Assembly: GCF_012027595.1 (NCBI RefSeq)
Contig: NZ_SNUR01000001.1
Coordinates: 186,001-250,000 of the forward strand
DNA from: Thermococcus sp. Bubb.Bath
GTDB lineage: Archaea > Methanobacteriota_B > Thermococci > Thermococcales > Thermococcaceae
DNA length: 64,000 bases
Reading direction: 5' to 3'
Part shown: piece by piece, positions 52,084-60,021 of the stretch
Numbering within the stretch: the stretch's first letter is position 1
Layout of the letters: the number at the start of each line of letters is the position of its first letter
Position numbers and translations under genes: made by a program
Notes under the pieces: generated by a model
The model's input: the letters and a program-made list of their open reading frames with translations, nothing else
Database searches by the model: none
What the model was told of the DNA's origin: nothing

Positions 52084-53229
52084 TCAGCACTCCCTCTTCT
52101 TGGGGTCTTCCCCGAACACTGCTTTATAGATCTTCTTGAACTCCTCCCAGGAGCCCCTAATCACCGGGTGCTTCGGGATGAACGGTATCTCATCCTCGGG
52201 AAGGGTTGAAAGCTCGAAGGTTCCGATTTTCTTGGCTATCTCGGTTATTTCCTCCTTGTCGAGACCTATGAGGGGCCGGTAGATTGGAAGGTCGCTCGCC
52301 TGGCTGACGATGTACATGTTCTCCAGGGTCTGGCTCGCCACCTGTCCGAGCGAGTCGCCCATGACTATTCCCTTTGCCCCGAACTCTTTCGCAATCCGGT
52401 CCGCGTGCTTGACCATCATGAACTTGCACAGGACGCAGGTGTATTTCTCCTTCTTGAGCTCCTTGACCTTTCTAAGCATTTCTTCCCTGTTCTGGGACTT
52501 GACAACCACCAGCTCACCCTTTCCTCCGTAGCCGTACTTCTTGAGCTGGTTCCATATTCTGCGCACCTTCTCCAGGGTCTTCTCGCCCATGTAAATGTGG
52601 ACTGGAATGACCTCAACGCCGCGCTTCATCATGAGAAAAGCGGCAACGGGAGAATCTATGCCGCCGCTAAGCAAGGCGACGACTTTTCCCTGGGTTCCTA
52701 TCGGAAGCCCGCCCCAGCCCTTAACCTTATCAACAAACACGTAGGCCTTCCCTTCCATCAGCTCAACGCCGACCTCGATGTCGTATTCGTGCAGATTGAC
52801 CTCGCTCTCCTCGTTCTCGAATATGTACCCCCCGACCTTTGCTTGAACCTCCGGGCTCTTGAGCGGGAACTCTTTTGTTATTCTCCTCGCTGTAACTCGA
52901 AAGCGGGGCTTTTCAAGCCCAAGCTCGCGCTTCTTCTTCCGGAAAAGCTTGAGGGCAGTTCTGTTGATTTTCTCCATCTCGGCGTCCACTTCCATGGCCG
53001 GCGAGAGTGAGACTATGCCGAACACGCGGGTGAGAACCTCTGCCGCTTCTCCCGCCTTATTCGTTCTCACTAGGACGCGGCCGTGCTTGGCCTCCACCTT
53101 TTTGAACTCTATCCCCTCGCTCACCAGTGCCTCGCGGATGTTGTTCATGAGGAGGTTCTCGAACCACCTCCTCGTCTGCCTCGACTTGGTTCCAATCTCA
53201 CCGTACCTAATCAGGAGCACGTTGAACAT
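52084..53229 (-). CDS. thiI: tRNA 4-thiouridine synthase ThiI
   Basis: A 381-residue ThiI: N-terminal ferredoxin-like/THUMP region (to about 165, with VLVRTNKAGEAAEVLTRVFG) and PP-loop domain with ALLSGGIDSPVAAF. A cysteine pair occurs in YTCVLCKFMM. It thiolates U8 of tRNA; thiazole synthesis is not implied because archaeal ThiI lacks the rhodanese domain. The start at 53229 lies 4 bp after the neighbouring small membrane protein gene. Confidence 0.92.
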   Translation of the reverse strand: MFNVLLIRYGEIGTKSRQTRRWFENLLMNNIREALVSEGIEFKKVEAKHGRVLVRTNKAGEAAEVLTRVFGIVSLSPAMEVDAEMEKINRTALKLFRKKKRELGLEKPRFRVTARRITKEFPLKSPEVQAKVGGYIFENEESEVNLHEYDIEVGVELMEGKAYVFVDKVKGWGGLPIGTQGKVVALLSGGIDSPVAAFLMMKRGVEVIPVHIYMGEKTLEKVRRIWNQLKKYGYGGKGELVVVKSQNREEMLRKVKELKKEKYTCVLCKFMMVKHADRIAKEFGAKGIVMGDSLGQVASQTLENMYIVSQASDLPIYRPLIGLDKEEITEIAKKIGTFELSTLPEDEIPFIPKHPVIRGSWEEFKKIYKAVFGEDPKKREC

Positions 53230-53233
53230 GATA

Positions 53234-53554
53234 TCACCCCATTGGAGTCTTTATGACCACCTGGATGTACTTCTGGATCACAACGTACATGAAAAGGGCC
53301 GCCGCGTAGGATGAGAGCATTATGAGCTCGTTCATCTCAAAAATGTGCCTGGCGAGCTCCTTTGCCTTAGGTGAGCCCAGAACCACGAGCTCATTGTACC
53401 TCCGCTTGAGGAGCTTGTTGAGCTCTATCCCGAGGATGAGGACTGCTATCCCGAGCAGGCCCCACATCTTGCCGAACAGCAGCATAACTATGAGCGTTGT
53501 CACCGCTATGAACCATCCGCCGATGACACCGAGCAGTATGACGAACTCTATCAT
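53234..53554 (-). CDS. Small membrane protein, 106 residues
   Basis: Three hydrophobic segments (IEFVILLGVIGGWFIAVTTL, GLLGIAVLILGIELNKLL, MLSSYAAALFMYVVIQKYI) and a cytoplasmic basic loop. No family recognised. It precedes thiI by 4 bp and likely shares its transcript. Confidence 0.7.
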   Translation of the reverse strand: MIEFVILLGVIGGWFIAVTTLIVMLLFGKMWGLLGIAVLILGIELNKLLKRRYNELVVLGSPKAKELARHIFEMNELIMLSSYAAALFMYVVIQKYIQVVIKTPMG

Positions 53555-53685
53555 CCTTTCACCAGCGAGGGTAAGGTGGGGGTAATAAAAAAGTTTAGGA
53601 AAAGTTTAGGTGTTTTCCTCGGGATACGCGTGGAGTAAGCGGTTGGAGTCCCCGTGTTTTCTTGCATTTTCTGGTGGCTCCGACT

Positions 53686-54294
53686 TTAGAGTATCTTTGT
53701 AACATCTTCTGCCTTTCTCCTCCTTCCCCTTGGCTTCGTCTCATTCCTCGGCCTGCCAACGGGAATAACCCCGACGAGATAGTAGTTCCCATCGAGGCCG
53801 GCGAGCTCCCTAACCTTTTTATCTATACCCTTGAAGTTAGTCACTCCTATGTAGACCGTTCCGAGGCCCAGTTCAACGGCCTTTAGCATGAGGTTCTCTA
53901 TGGCCATCGCCGCGCTCTCGACGCTCCAGATGAACTCGACCTCATCGAACTCTTCCCCTTTGAGGAAGCGGACTCTCCTGTCAATGAAAACGGCTATATA
54001 AACTGGTGCCCCGTACATTCCCTCCTCGTAGATTCTCCGCTTGAGCTTCCCTATCTTCTCCTCGGGCAGGTTCACTGCGCGGTAGTACTCAACCATACCC
54101 TCCCCAATGAGGTCGTAGATTTTTCTCCTGGCTTCCTCGCTCTTGAAAACCACAAAAAACCAGTTCTCAAGGCCGCTCGCGGTTGGTGCTCTTATGGCGG
54201 CCTCTATGAGCGCCCTTATCTCCTCCTCTCTCACTGGTTCGTCCGAGAAATACCTAACCGAAGAGCGCTTTAAGATAGCTTCATCAAGCTCCAT
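53686..54294 (-). CDS. Nitroreductase family flavoprotein
   Basis: A 202-residue FMN-dependent nitroreductase: AILKRSSVRYFSDEPVREEE, AAIRAPTASGLENWFFVVFK (FMN binding) and GLGTVYIGV. Substrate unknown. I use the ATG at 54294, preceded by GGTGA; a GTG at 54303 is also possible. Confidence 0.88.
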   Translation of the reverse strand: MELDEAILKRSSVRYFSDEPVREEEIRALIEAAIRAPTASGLENWFFVVFKSEEARRKIYDLIGEGMVEYYRAVNLPEEKIGKLKRRIYEEGMYGAPVYIAVFIDRRVRFLKGEEFDEVEFIWSVESAAMAIENLMLKAVELGLGTVYIGVTNFKGIDKKVRELAGLDGNYYLVGVIPVGRPRNETKPRGRRRKAEDVTKIL

Positions 54295-54445
54295 GTAGTT
54301 CACCGAACGGGGATGATCCTCAAGGCCTTATCAAAGTTTCCGGAACCAAAGGTTTAGAAGTTCTAATTGTGACTTGGCCTCCTACCGTGCCACAGAGCAG
54401 CCAACACGAACAGCATCAACTTGTTCAGGTCCCTTTAATGTTGGG

Positions 54446-54727
54446 CTACTTCTTGTATGCTCGCTCTCTCGGCTGTATATCGGTGACGACAATTATTTTC
54501 TCTTCCCAGTAGACCGTGTAGAAGACGCGGTAATCCCCTACCCTCAGGCGGTATGTGTTGGTCTCCTTACTCTTTTCGCCTTTAACGGGCTTCAAATCAT
54601 AGGGAGGTTTTGGATATGGGTTAGTTTTTAAAGCCTCTATGAACTCGGCGAGCTTTCTGCGCTGGGAAGGTTGGAGGTACTTTTTGGCCTTTTTGACAAC
54701 GTCTTTATCCACGATTACAGTGTACAC
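54446..54727 (-). CDS. RelE/ParE-type toxin
   Basis: A 93-residue RelE-like protein: VKKAKKYLQPSQRRKLAEFI, YDLKPVKGEK and the YRLRVGDYRVFYTVYWEEKI core with the C-terminal RERAYKK. RelE toxins cleave mRNA in the ribosomal A site. It follows a small acidic gene with a 5-bp gap, as expected of a toxin-antitoxin pair. Confidence 0.88.
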   Translation of the reverse strand: MYTVIVDKDVVKKAKKYLQPSQRRKLAEFIEALKTNPYPKPPYDLKPVKGEKSKETNTYRLRVGDYRVFYTVYWEEKIIVVTDIQPRERAYKK

Positions 54728-54732
54728 TCACT

Positions 54733-54954
54733 TCACCCTAAGAGCTCATTAATTGCTTCGTCTGCGCTTAGGCCCTTTGATGGTTTGTTTTTGAGGTCTT
54801 CGGCTTTTTTTGTTAGCTCTTTGTACTCTTCCTCGGGTATTACCTCGGCTTCCTCCTTTTCTGTCTGGAGTTTAAGGAGTTCCAGCTTGACCTCTTCCAG
54901 TTCCTTTTCAATTTTCTCAATGCGGTTGAGGATAATCCCCACGCTCTCTGACAT
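54733..54954 (-). CDS. Probable antitoxin of the RelE-type pair
   Basis: A 73-residue coiled-coil protein (GIILNRIEKIEKELEEVKLELL...), then VIPEEEYKELTKKAEDL and SKGLSADEAINELLG. The C-terminus has the RelB-like pattern that wraps the toxin. No clear DNA-binding fold is visible, but the palindromic site next to the TATA box suggests autoregulation. Confidence 0.8.
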   Translation of the reverse strand: MSESVGIILNRIEKIEKELEEVKLELLKLQTEKEEAEVIPEEEYKELTKKAEDLKNKPSKGLSADEAINELLG

Positions 54955-54982
54955 TTAACCACCTCTTCCGTTGTTAGTGTGC

Positions 54983-55008
54983 TCACAAAGTACTAAAACT
55001 TTTTGTGA
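54983..55008 (-). promoter_or_regulatory. Operator-like palindrome at the toxin-antitoxin promoter
   Basis: Arms TCACAAA (54983-54989) and TTTGTGA (55002-55008) are perfect inverted repeats. Between and across them lies the TATA-like GTTTTAGTA (read leftwards). A regulator bound here would block transcription of the pair. Confidence 0.55.
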
Positions 55009-55165
55009 CCGGTAGTTCTTGGGACTGTTTTTATTGAATTATTTTATTTGTGGGGTTAGTGTTTGCCCTGTTAACGGGTCAGCGCGTTTTAGGACTTCAC
55101 AGTCTGGCTTTGTCATTATCCCAAAGGTTTAATAGCCCTCCTTCCAACCCCTTACGGTGAGACGA

Positions 55166-55879
55166 ATGTACGGATGGCGCGGAAGACTTGGCCTTATAGT
55201 CCCCTCCTCGAACACGACGATGGAGATGGAGCTTCACAACTACCTCCCGGAGGGTGTTTCCATTCACACCTCTAGGATGCCCCTCAGAAGTGTTACCGAG
55301 GAGGAGCTTGTTAAGATGGGTTCCATAGCCGTTGAGAGCGCAAAGCTCCTGCGTGATGCCGGTGTTGAGCTCATACTCTATGGCTGTACGAGCGGTTCTT
55401 TCATTGGCGGTAAGGATTACGAGAAGGAGCTTGAGGCCAGGATAGAGGACGAGGTTAAGGTACCGGTTATAAGCACGAGCACGGCGGTTGTAGAGGCCCT
55501 AAAAATCCTGGACGCCCATTCTGTGCTCGTTGTAACCCCTTACACCGACGAGATAAACAAGCGAGAGAAGGAGTTCCTTGAGGCCAACGAGTTCGAGGTT
55601 CTGGACATCAGGGGGCTCGGCATAGAGGACAACCTCAAAATCGGCAGGCTTGAGCCGTACGAGTCATACCGACTCACAAAGGCGAGCTTCATTGACGAGG
55701 CGGATGCTGTATTCATAAGCTGCACCAACTGGAGAACCTTTGAGATAATCGAGGCCCTAGAGGAGGACCTTGGTGTCCCTGTTGTTACGAGCAACCAGGC
55801 CTCTCTCTGGCTTGCTCTGAGGGAAATGGACGTTATGGAAAAGATTCCAAAGCTGGGAAGGCTGTTCGTAGAGTTCTGA
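55166..55879 (+). CDS. Asp/Glu racemase superfamily (maleate isomerase-like)
   Basis: A 237-residue protein of the maleate cis-trans isomerase/arylmalonate decarboxylase group. N-terminal GLIVPSSNTTMEMEL, the two catalytic cysteines in LILYGCTSGSF and FISCTNWRTFE, and VVTPYTDEIN. The physiological substrate is unknown. I use the ATG at 55166 after GGTGAG; a GTG at 55157 is possible. TATA AGGTTTAATAG lies about 35 bp upstream. Confidence 0.85.
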   Translation: MYGWRGRLGLIVPSSNTTMEMELHNYLPEGVSIHTSRMPLRSVTEEELVKMGSIAVESAKLLRDAGVELILYGCTSGSFIGGKDYEKELEARIEDEVKVPVISTSTAVVEALKILDAHSVLVVTPYTDEINKREKEFLEANEFEVLDIRGLGIEDNLKIGRLEPYESYRLTKASFIDEADAVFISCTNWRTFEIIEALEEDLGVPVVTSNQASLWLALREMDVMEKIPKLGRLFVEF

Positions 55880-55964
55880 CATTTTTCAGTCCTTTTTTTA
55901 TCCCCCGAAATCCTTTTAAGAGTCCTCGCAGTTTTAACATTGTTAGTCACTGAGGGTGATATAT

Positions 55965-57350
55965 ATGGTCAGGGAGCTCCTGGAGAAGGCGAGGGAACTT
56001 TCAATATACACGGCATACAACACCAACGTTGATGCTATAGTGTACCTAAAAGGGGAGATGGTGCAGAGGCTGATAGACGAGTTCGGCGCAGATGCGGTGA
56101 GAAAGAGGATAGATGAATACCCGAGGCAGATAAACGAGCCCCTCGATTTTGTGGCCAGACTCGTCCACGCCCTCAAGACAGGAAAACCGATGGCCGTCCC
56201 GCTCGTTAACGAGGAACTCCACTCCTGGTTCGATTCTCACTTCAAATACGACGTTGAGAGAATGGGCGGACAGGCCGGGATAATCGCTAACCTTCTGTCA
56301 AGCCTAGATTTCCGCCGCGTGACTGTTTACACTCCACACCTTGCCAAGAAACAGGCCGAGATGTTTGTGAACAGGCCCAACCTCTTCTACCCGGTCGTTG
56401 AGAACGGGAGGCTTATCTTCAAACACCCGCGTGAGGCCTACCGCGAGAACGACCCTCTTAAGGTGAACAGAATTTTTGAGTTCCGCGCCGGGACTACCTT
56501 CAAACTAGGCGATGAGACGATAACTGTTCCCTTCTCTGGCAGGTTTATAGTTTCAGCCCGTTTCGAGAGCATAAGGATTTACACGGAGCCTGAGCTCAGA
56601 CCGTTCCTCCCCCGGATAGGCGAGATGAGCGATGGTGCTATCCTCTCCGGCTACCAGGGGATAAAGCTCCGCTACTCAGACGGCAAGGACGCGAACCACT
56701 ACCTCAAGAAGGCCAAGGAGGATATAATGCTGCTCAAGCGCGAGAAGGACGTGAAGGTCCACCTGGAGTTCGCCTCGATACAGAGCAGGGAACTCAGGAA
56801 AAAGGTCATCTACAACCTCTTTCCGCTTGTGGACAGCGTTGGGATGGACGAATCGGAGATAGCCTACGTTCTAAGCGCCCTTGGCTACGACAGGCTCGCA
56901 GACAGGATATTCACATACACCCGCATCGAGGATACCGTTCTGGGCGGGAAAATACTCATCGATGAGATGAACCTCGAGCTCCTCCAGATACACACGATAT
57001 ACTACATCATGTACATCGCCCACGCGGACAATCCACTGGGTGAGGAGGAGCTGAGGCAAAGCCTTGAACTTGCAACGACGCTCGCCGCTTCGAGGGCCTC
57101 TCTTGGAGAAATAACTTCCCCCGACCAGATAAGCGTTGGAATGAGTGTTCCGTACAACGAGCGCGGTGAGTACGTCAAGCTCCGCTTTGAGGAGGCAAAG
57201 AGGAAGCTGAGGACGAAGGAGTACAAGCTCGTCATCATCCCGACTAGGTTAGTCCAGAACCCCGTCTCGACTGTTGGTCTTGGAGACACAATCTCCACAG
57301 GGGCCTTCACGAGCTATCTGGCGATGCTGAAGGAGAAGGGCGAGCTCTGA
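55965..57350 (+). CDS. pfkC: ADP-dependent phosphofructokinase
   Basis: A 461-residue ADP-dependent sugar kinase. It closely resembles the Pyrococcus enzyme: YTAYNTNVDAIVYLKGEMVQ, EPLDFVARLVHALKTGKPMA, RMGGQAGIIANLL, GYQGIKLRYSDGKDA, and the nucleotide/catalytic STVGLGDTIST near the end. It makes fructose 1,6-bisphosphate from fructose 6-phosphate with ADP in the modified Embden-Meyerhof pathway. The N-terminus separates it from the ADP-glucokinase. GAGGGTGAT precedes the ATG at 55965. Confidence 0.93.
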   Translation: MVRELLEKARELSIYTAYNTNVDAIVYLKGEMVQRLIDEFGADAVRKRIDEYPRQINEPLDFVARLVHALKTGKPMAVPLVNEELHSWFDSHFKYDVERMGGQAGIIANLLSSLDFRRVTVYTPHLAKKQAEMFVNRPNLFYPVVENGRLIFKHPREAYRENDPLKVNRIFEFRAGTTFKLGDETITVPFSGRFIVSARFESIRIYTEPELRPFLPRIGEMSDGAILSGYQGIKLRYSDGKDANHYLKKAKEDIMLLKREKDVKVHLEFASIQSRELRKKVIYNLFPLVDSVGMDESEIAYVLSALGYDRLADRIFTYTRIEDTVLGGKILIDEMNLELLQIHTIYYIMYIAHADNPLGEEELRQSLELATTLAASRASLGEITSPDQISVGMSVPYNERGEYVKLRFEEAKRKLRTKEYKLVIIPTRLVQNPVSTVGLGDTISTGAFTSYLAMLKEKGEL

Positions 57351-57425
57351 ACTTTGTTCTCTCGTTCTTTGGCACTTCCGATGTCCTGTGCTAGTTAGGA
57401 GTGGGGGAATTTTGGAACTATGTGA

Positions 57426-57466
57426 TGTACCAAACCCTTATAAGTATTGGTACAGTATAATGTACC
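57426..57466 (+). promoter_or_regulatory. Overlapping palindromes at the ATPase promoter
   Basis: TGTACCAA (57426-57433) with TTGGTACA (57447-57454), and GGTACA (57449-57454) with TGTACC (57461-57466), form two overlapping inverted repeats. They enclose the TATA CCTTATAAGTA and end directly at the start codon, so leaderless transcription with repression at the start is likely. Confidence 0.6.
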
Positions 57467-58804
57467 ATGAATGCCGAAGACGTAAAGAGATACATCCGCC
57501 TGTTCCACGAGAGGGAGCTGCCGGAAATTTTTAAGAGGGAACTAAAGCCGCGCGTCTATTCCGGAAAGGCCACGGCGGTGATCGGACCGAGGCGCTCTGG
57601 AAAGACATACCTGCTCTATTCTCTCATCGGGGAGGAGAGGGAGAGGTACGTCTACTTAAACTTTGAGAACCCGCTCCTCTTTGGGATCGCTCCAAAGGAC
57701 TTCCCGGCGGTAGTTGATGCATATTTCGACCTGTACCCTGAGAACATCGGAAAGGAGGTCTTTTTCCTCCTCGACGAAGTCCAAGACGTCCCGGACTGGG
57801 AGCTTGGTGTTAGGTACCTCTTGGACGAGGGGTTCAAAGTTGTCTTAACGGGTTCATCTTCGAAGTTCCTCTCAAGAGAGATTGCGACGCAGCTCAGGGG
57901 TCGGGGCATTTCTTACACCCTCCTTCCACTTTCATTTAGGGAGTTCCTTGAGTTTAAGGGAGAAAAGGTGGAACAAAAGGACCTTTACGGACGGAAAGTG
58001 CATAGGCTCAAGAAACTCCTTGAGGAGTATCTCAAGTTTGGGGGATTCCCTGAGGTGGTGCTCTTCGATGATAAAATCCGTATCCTCGAGGAGTATCTAT
58101 CGGTGATGATAACCAAGGACATCGTGGAAAGACACGGGATAAGGAACTTTGGACTCATTGATGCCATCATAAAAGTGGTTCTCTCAAGTTATTCAAAGTA
58201 CTCCTCCTACAGTTCAATACACCGGTACCTGAGGTCGGAGTTTGGAACTTCCAAGACCACTGTTTTGGAGTATCTAAAGGCCCTTGAGGATTCTTTCTTT
58301 TTCTTCTTCCTGCCCAAGTATGCCCCTTCTGAAAAGGAAGTTCATCGGGCTCCTAAAAAGGTATACCTGGTGGACACGGGACTTTCAATCTTCTCCAAAA
58401 AGGACGTCGCCAGGGACATGGAGAACGCAGTTTTCTTGGAGCTCCTGCGGAGAAAGCACTACTGGGAACCTGAATGGGAGCTCTACTACTACGGGGGTTC
58501 CGGGGAGAAGGAAGTGGATTTTCTTTTGGCCAAAGAGGGGAAGCCGGTTGAGCTCATACAGGTCACGTTTTCACTCTCCGGGAGCCTTGAGAGGGAAGTA
58601 AGTGCTCTGATCAGTGCCGGAAAGGCCATGGGATGCAGACGGCTAACCATCGTGACGTGGGATGAGGAAGACACAATAGAAAAAGGTAGGATGAGAATCA
58701 GGGTCGTCCCGCTCTGGAAGTTCCTGCTCTCCCCTCCCAGAACGCCAGCTTCTCAAGACCGTCCATTATGCCGGCTTCCCTCAGAACCGCCTTCAGGTTC
58801 CTGA
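57467..58804 (+). CDS. AAA ATPase with C-terminal DUF4143-type domain
   Basis: A 445-residue ATPase. Walker A IGPRRSGKTYLL (39-50), Walker B VFFLLDEVQDV (98-108), sensor VVLTGSSSKFLSREI, and a C-terminal domain with EKEVDFLLAKEGKPVELIQV resembling the nuclease-like fold of this family. Function unknown. The family normally ends near IRVVPLWKFLL; here the frame continues for about 26 more residues into the convergent gene, so the original stop may have been lost. Operator-like palindromes at the promoter suggest autoregulation. Confidence 0.83.
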   Translation: MNAEDVKRYIRLFHERELPEIFKRELKPRVYSGKATAVIGPRRSGKTYLLYSLIGEERERYVYLNFENPLLFGIAPKDFPAVVDAYFDLYPENIGKEVFFLLDEVQDVPDWELGVRYLLDEGFKVVLTGSSSKFLSREIATQLRGRGISYTLLPLSFREFLEFKGEKVEQKDLYGRKVHRLKKLLEEYLKFGGFPEVVLFDDKIRILEEYLSVMITKDIVERHGIRNFGLIDAIIKVVLSSYSKYSSYSSIHRYLRSEFGTSKTTVLEYLKALEDSFFFFFLPKYAPSEKEVHRAPKKVYLVDTGLSIFSKKDVARDMENAVFLELLRRKHYWEPEWELYYYGGSGEKEVDFLLAKEGKPVELIQVTFSLSGSLEREVSALISAGKAMGCRRLTIVTWDEEDTIEKGRMRIRVVPLWKFLLSPPRTPASQDRPLCRLPSEPPSGS

Positions 58805-59756
58805 AGCGGGAGCGCATCACGAAGAGCTCGTAAAATCCTTCGAGGTTGCCCCAGTGGCCGTAGGCCGAGAGCGCTAGATACATGACCTCCTTCGGGGTGA
58901 GCTTCCTTCCAAGGCTCTCGTTGAGAACTCCGAGTGCAGGTTTTATCCTGCCGAGCAGCCCCTCCCGATCTATGAGGTGGAGCATTAAGTCCTCAACCGT
59001 GGGCTTCTTCCATTCTATGAGTTCATCCTCAAAGGGAAGGCCGATTACGAGCGGGGTGATCTCCGTTCCTCTGATTTTGTATTCCTGCCCCCTTTTTCTG
59101 GCCCCCACTTGAGCTAGCTTTCCCTCTATGGACTGGAGCGCTGAATCCCTGTCCTCATCGATGTCTATCGCGGCCCCTATTCTGTCAACCGAGAAGTTGA
59201 ATACCTCCATGGCACGAATGAAGTTTCCAAGGTTTCTGATAACCCCAGAGTTGCCCTCGCTTGGGATTACTGCGACGTAATTTCCGTCCGATGCCCTCTT
59301 GAGAAGGTCGAAGTTGTCCCTCTCAAAGACCCGCTCGATGAACATCAGGTTTTGGGGGACCTCCCTGCTCTCTTTGAACTCGAAGAGCTTCTTGAAGACG
59401 GCCTTGAAGAATTTGGCGTCGGTCTTTCCCTCGACGAAGAGCACGCTGACCTTCGCCCTCTCCCCGGAAAAGCCGCCCCTGGCATCGAAATCCAGATATT
59501 TTCTCAGCTCGTAGACTTCCTTCAACGTCAGAGCCTTTTCAGTATTCGAATAGATGAGAACGTTCTCCTCTCCCTTTCGAAATCTGCCCGCCAGGAGGTC
59601 GATGAGCTCAAGGCTGGCTGTGATGATGGTCTCGTTCCCTTTGAGTGTTCCCACGAACTCCAGCAGTTTCTCCCTGTTCTTGCCGTATTCTGGGAAGAAA
59701 ACCGCGGAGTGAGCTTCCCTCAGGTTCTCGTATTTTCCACCGGTTATTACCCTCAT
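58698..59756 (-). CDS. TOPRIM-like (DUF3226-type) protein
   Basis: A 352-residue protein with a TOPRIM-like centre: VSVLFVEGKTDAKFFKAVFK near 105 and AAIDIDEDRDSA near 195, as in OLD/DUF3226 proteins. The N-terminal 100 residues are a separate domain. It is convergent with, and overlaps by 107 bp, the ATPase gene. The start follows directly on the stop of a small upstream frame (TGAATG), so the two may be translated together. Confidence 0.7.
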   Translation of the reverse strand: MRVITGGKYENLREAHSAVFFPEYGKNREKLLEFVGTLKGNETIITASLELIDLLAGRFRKGEENVLIYSNTEKALTLKEVYELRKYLDFDARGGFSGERAKVSVLFVEGKTDAKFFKAVFKKLFEFKESREVPQNLMFIERVFERDNFDLLKRASDGNYVAVIPSEGNSGVIRNLGNFIRAMEVFNFSVDRIGAAIDIDEDRDSALQSIEGKLAQVGARKRGQEYKIRGTEITPLVIGLPFEDELIEWKKPTVEDLMLHLIDREGLLGRIKPALGVLNESLGRKLTPKEVMYLALSAYGHWGNLEGFYELFVMRSRFRNLKAVLREAGIMDGLEKLAFWEGRAGTSRAGRP

Positions 59757-59908
59757 TCACTTCACCATGTCGACTGTTATGGAGCCGATAACCGCAAAGG
59801 TGCTGATTAAAATACAGATTCAAGCCTCTCGCTTATCGCTTTGAGTTCGCCTTCACCGTGCTCAGGTTTGGGGCTCATCATCCGGTCAGTATTGGATTCA
59901 CTCATCAT
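59757..59908 (-). pseudogene. Small one-TM protein gene, apparently frameshifted
   Basis: ATG 59908 opens SESNTDRMMSPKPEHGEG-ELKAISERLESVF and then a stop at 59807. In the next frame the sequence continues ISTFAVIGSITVDMVK and stops at 59757, directly before the TOPRIM gene start. One more T in the run of four at about 59809-59812 would join them into a 50-residue protein with one hydrophobic segment. Read leftwards, TTTATAACC at about 59931-59939 is a promoter just upstream. Confidence 0.45.
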
Positions 59909-60021
59909 CGCGGGAAGACGTTCTCGTTCGGGGTTATAAACGTAGCGTGCTCCAAAAGATTATAAGCTCTGGGCCGTTAGGGGCATCGAGTGAAGGAGGA
60001 AAATTCTGGAGAGTGATTGAT

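Noticed and set aside
54304-54445. C/D box RNA suggested by GGATGATCC
   Set aside because: No D box or second C'/D' pair at suitable spacing.
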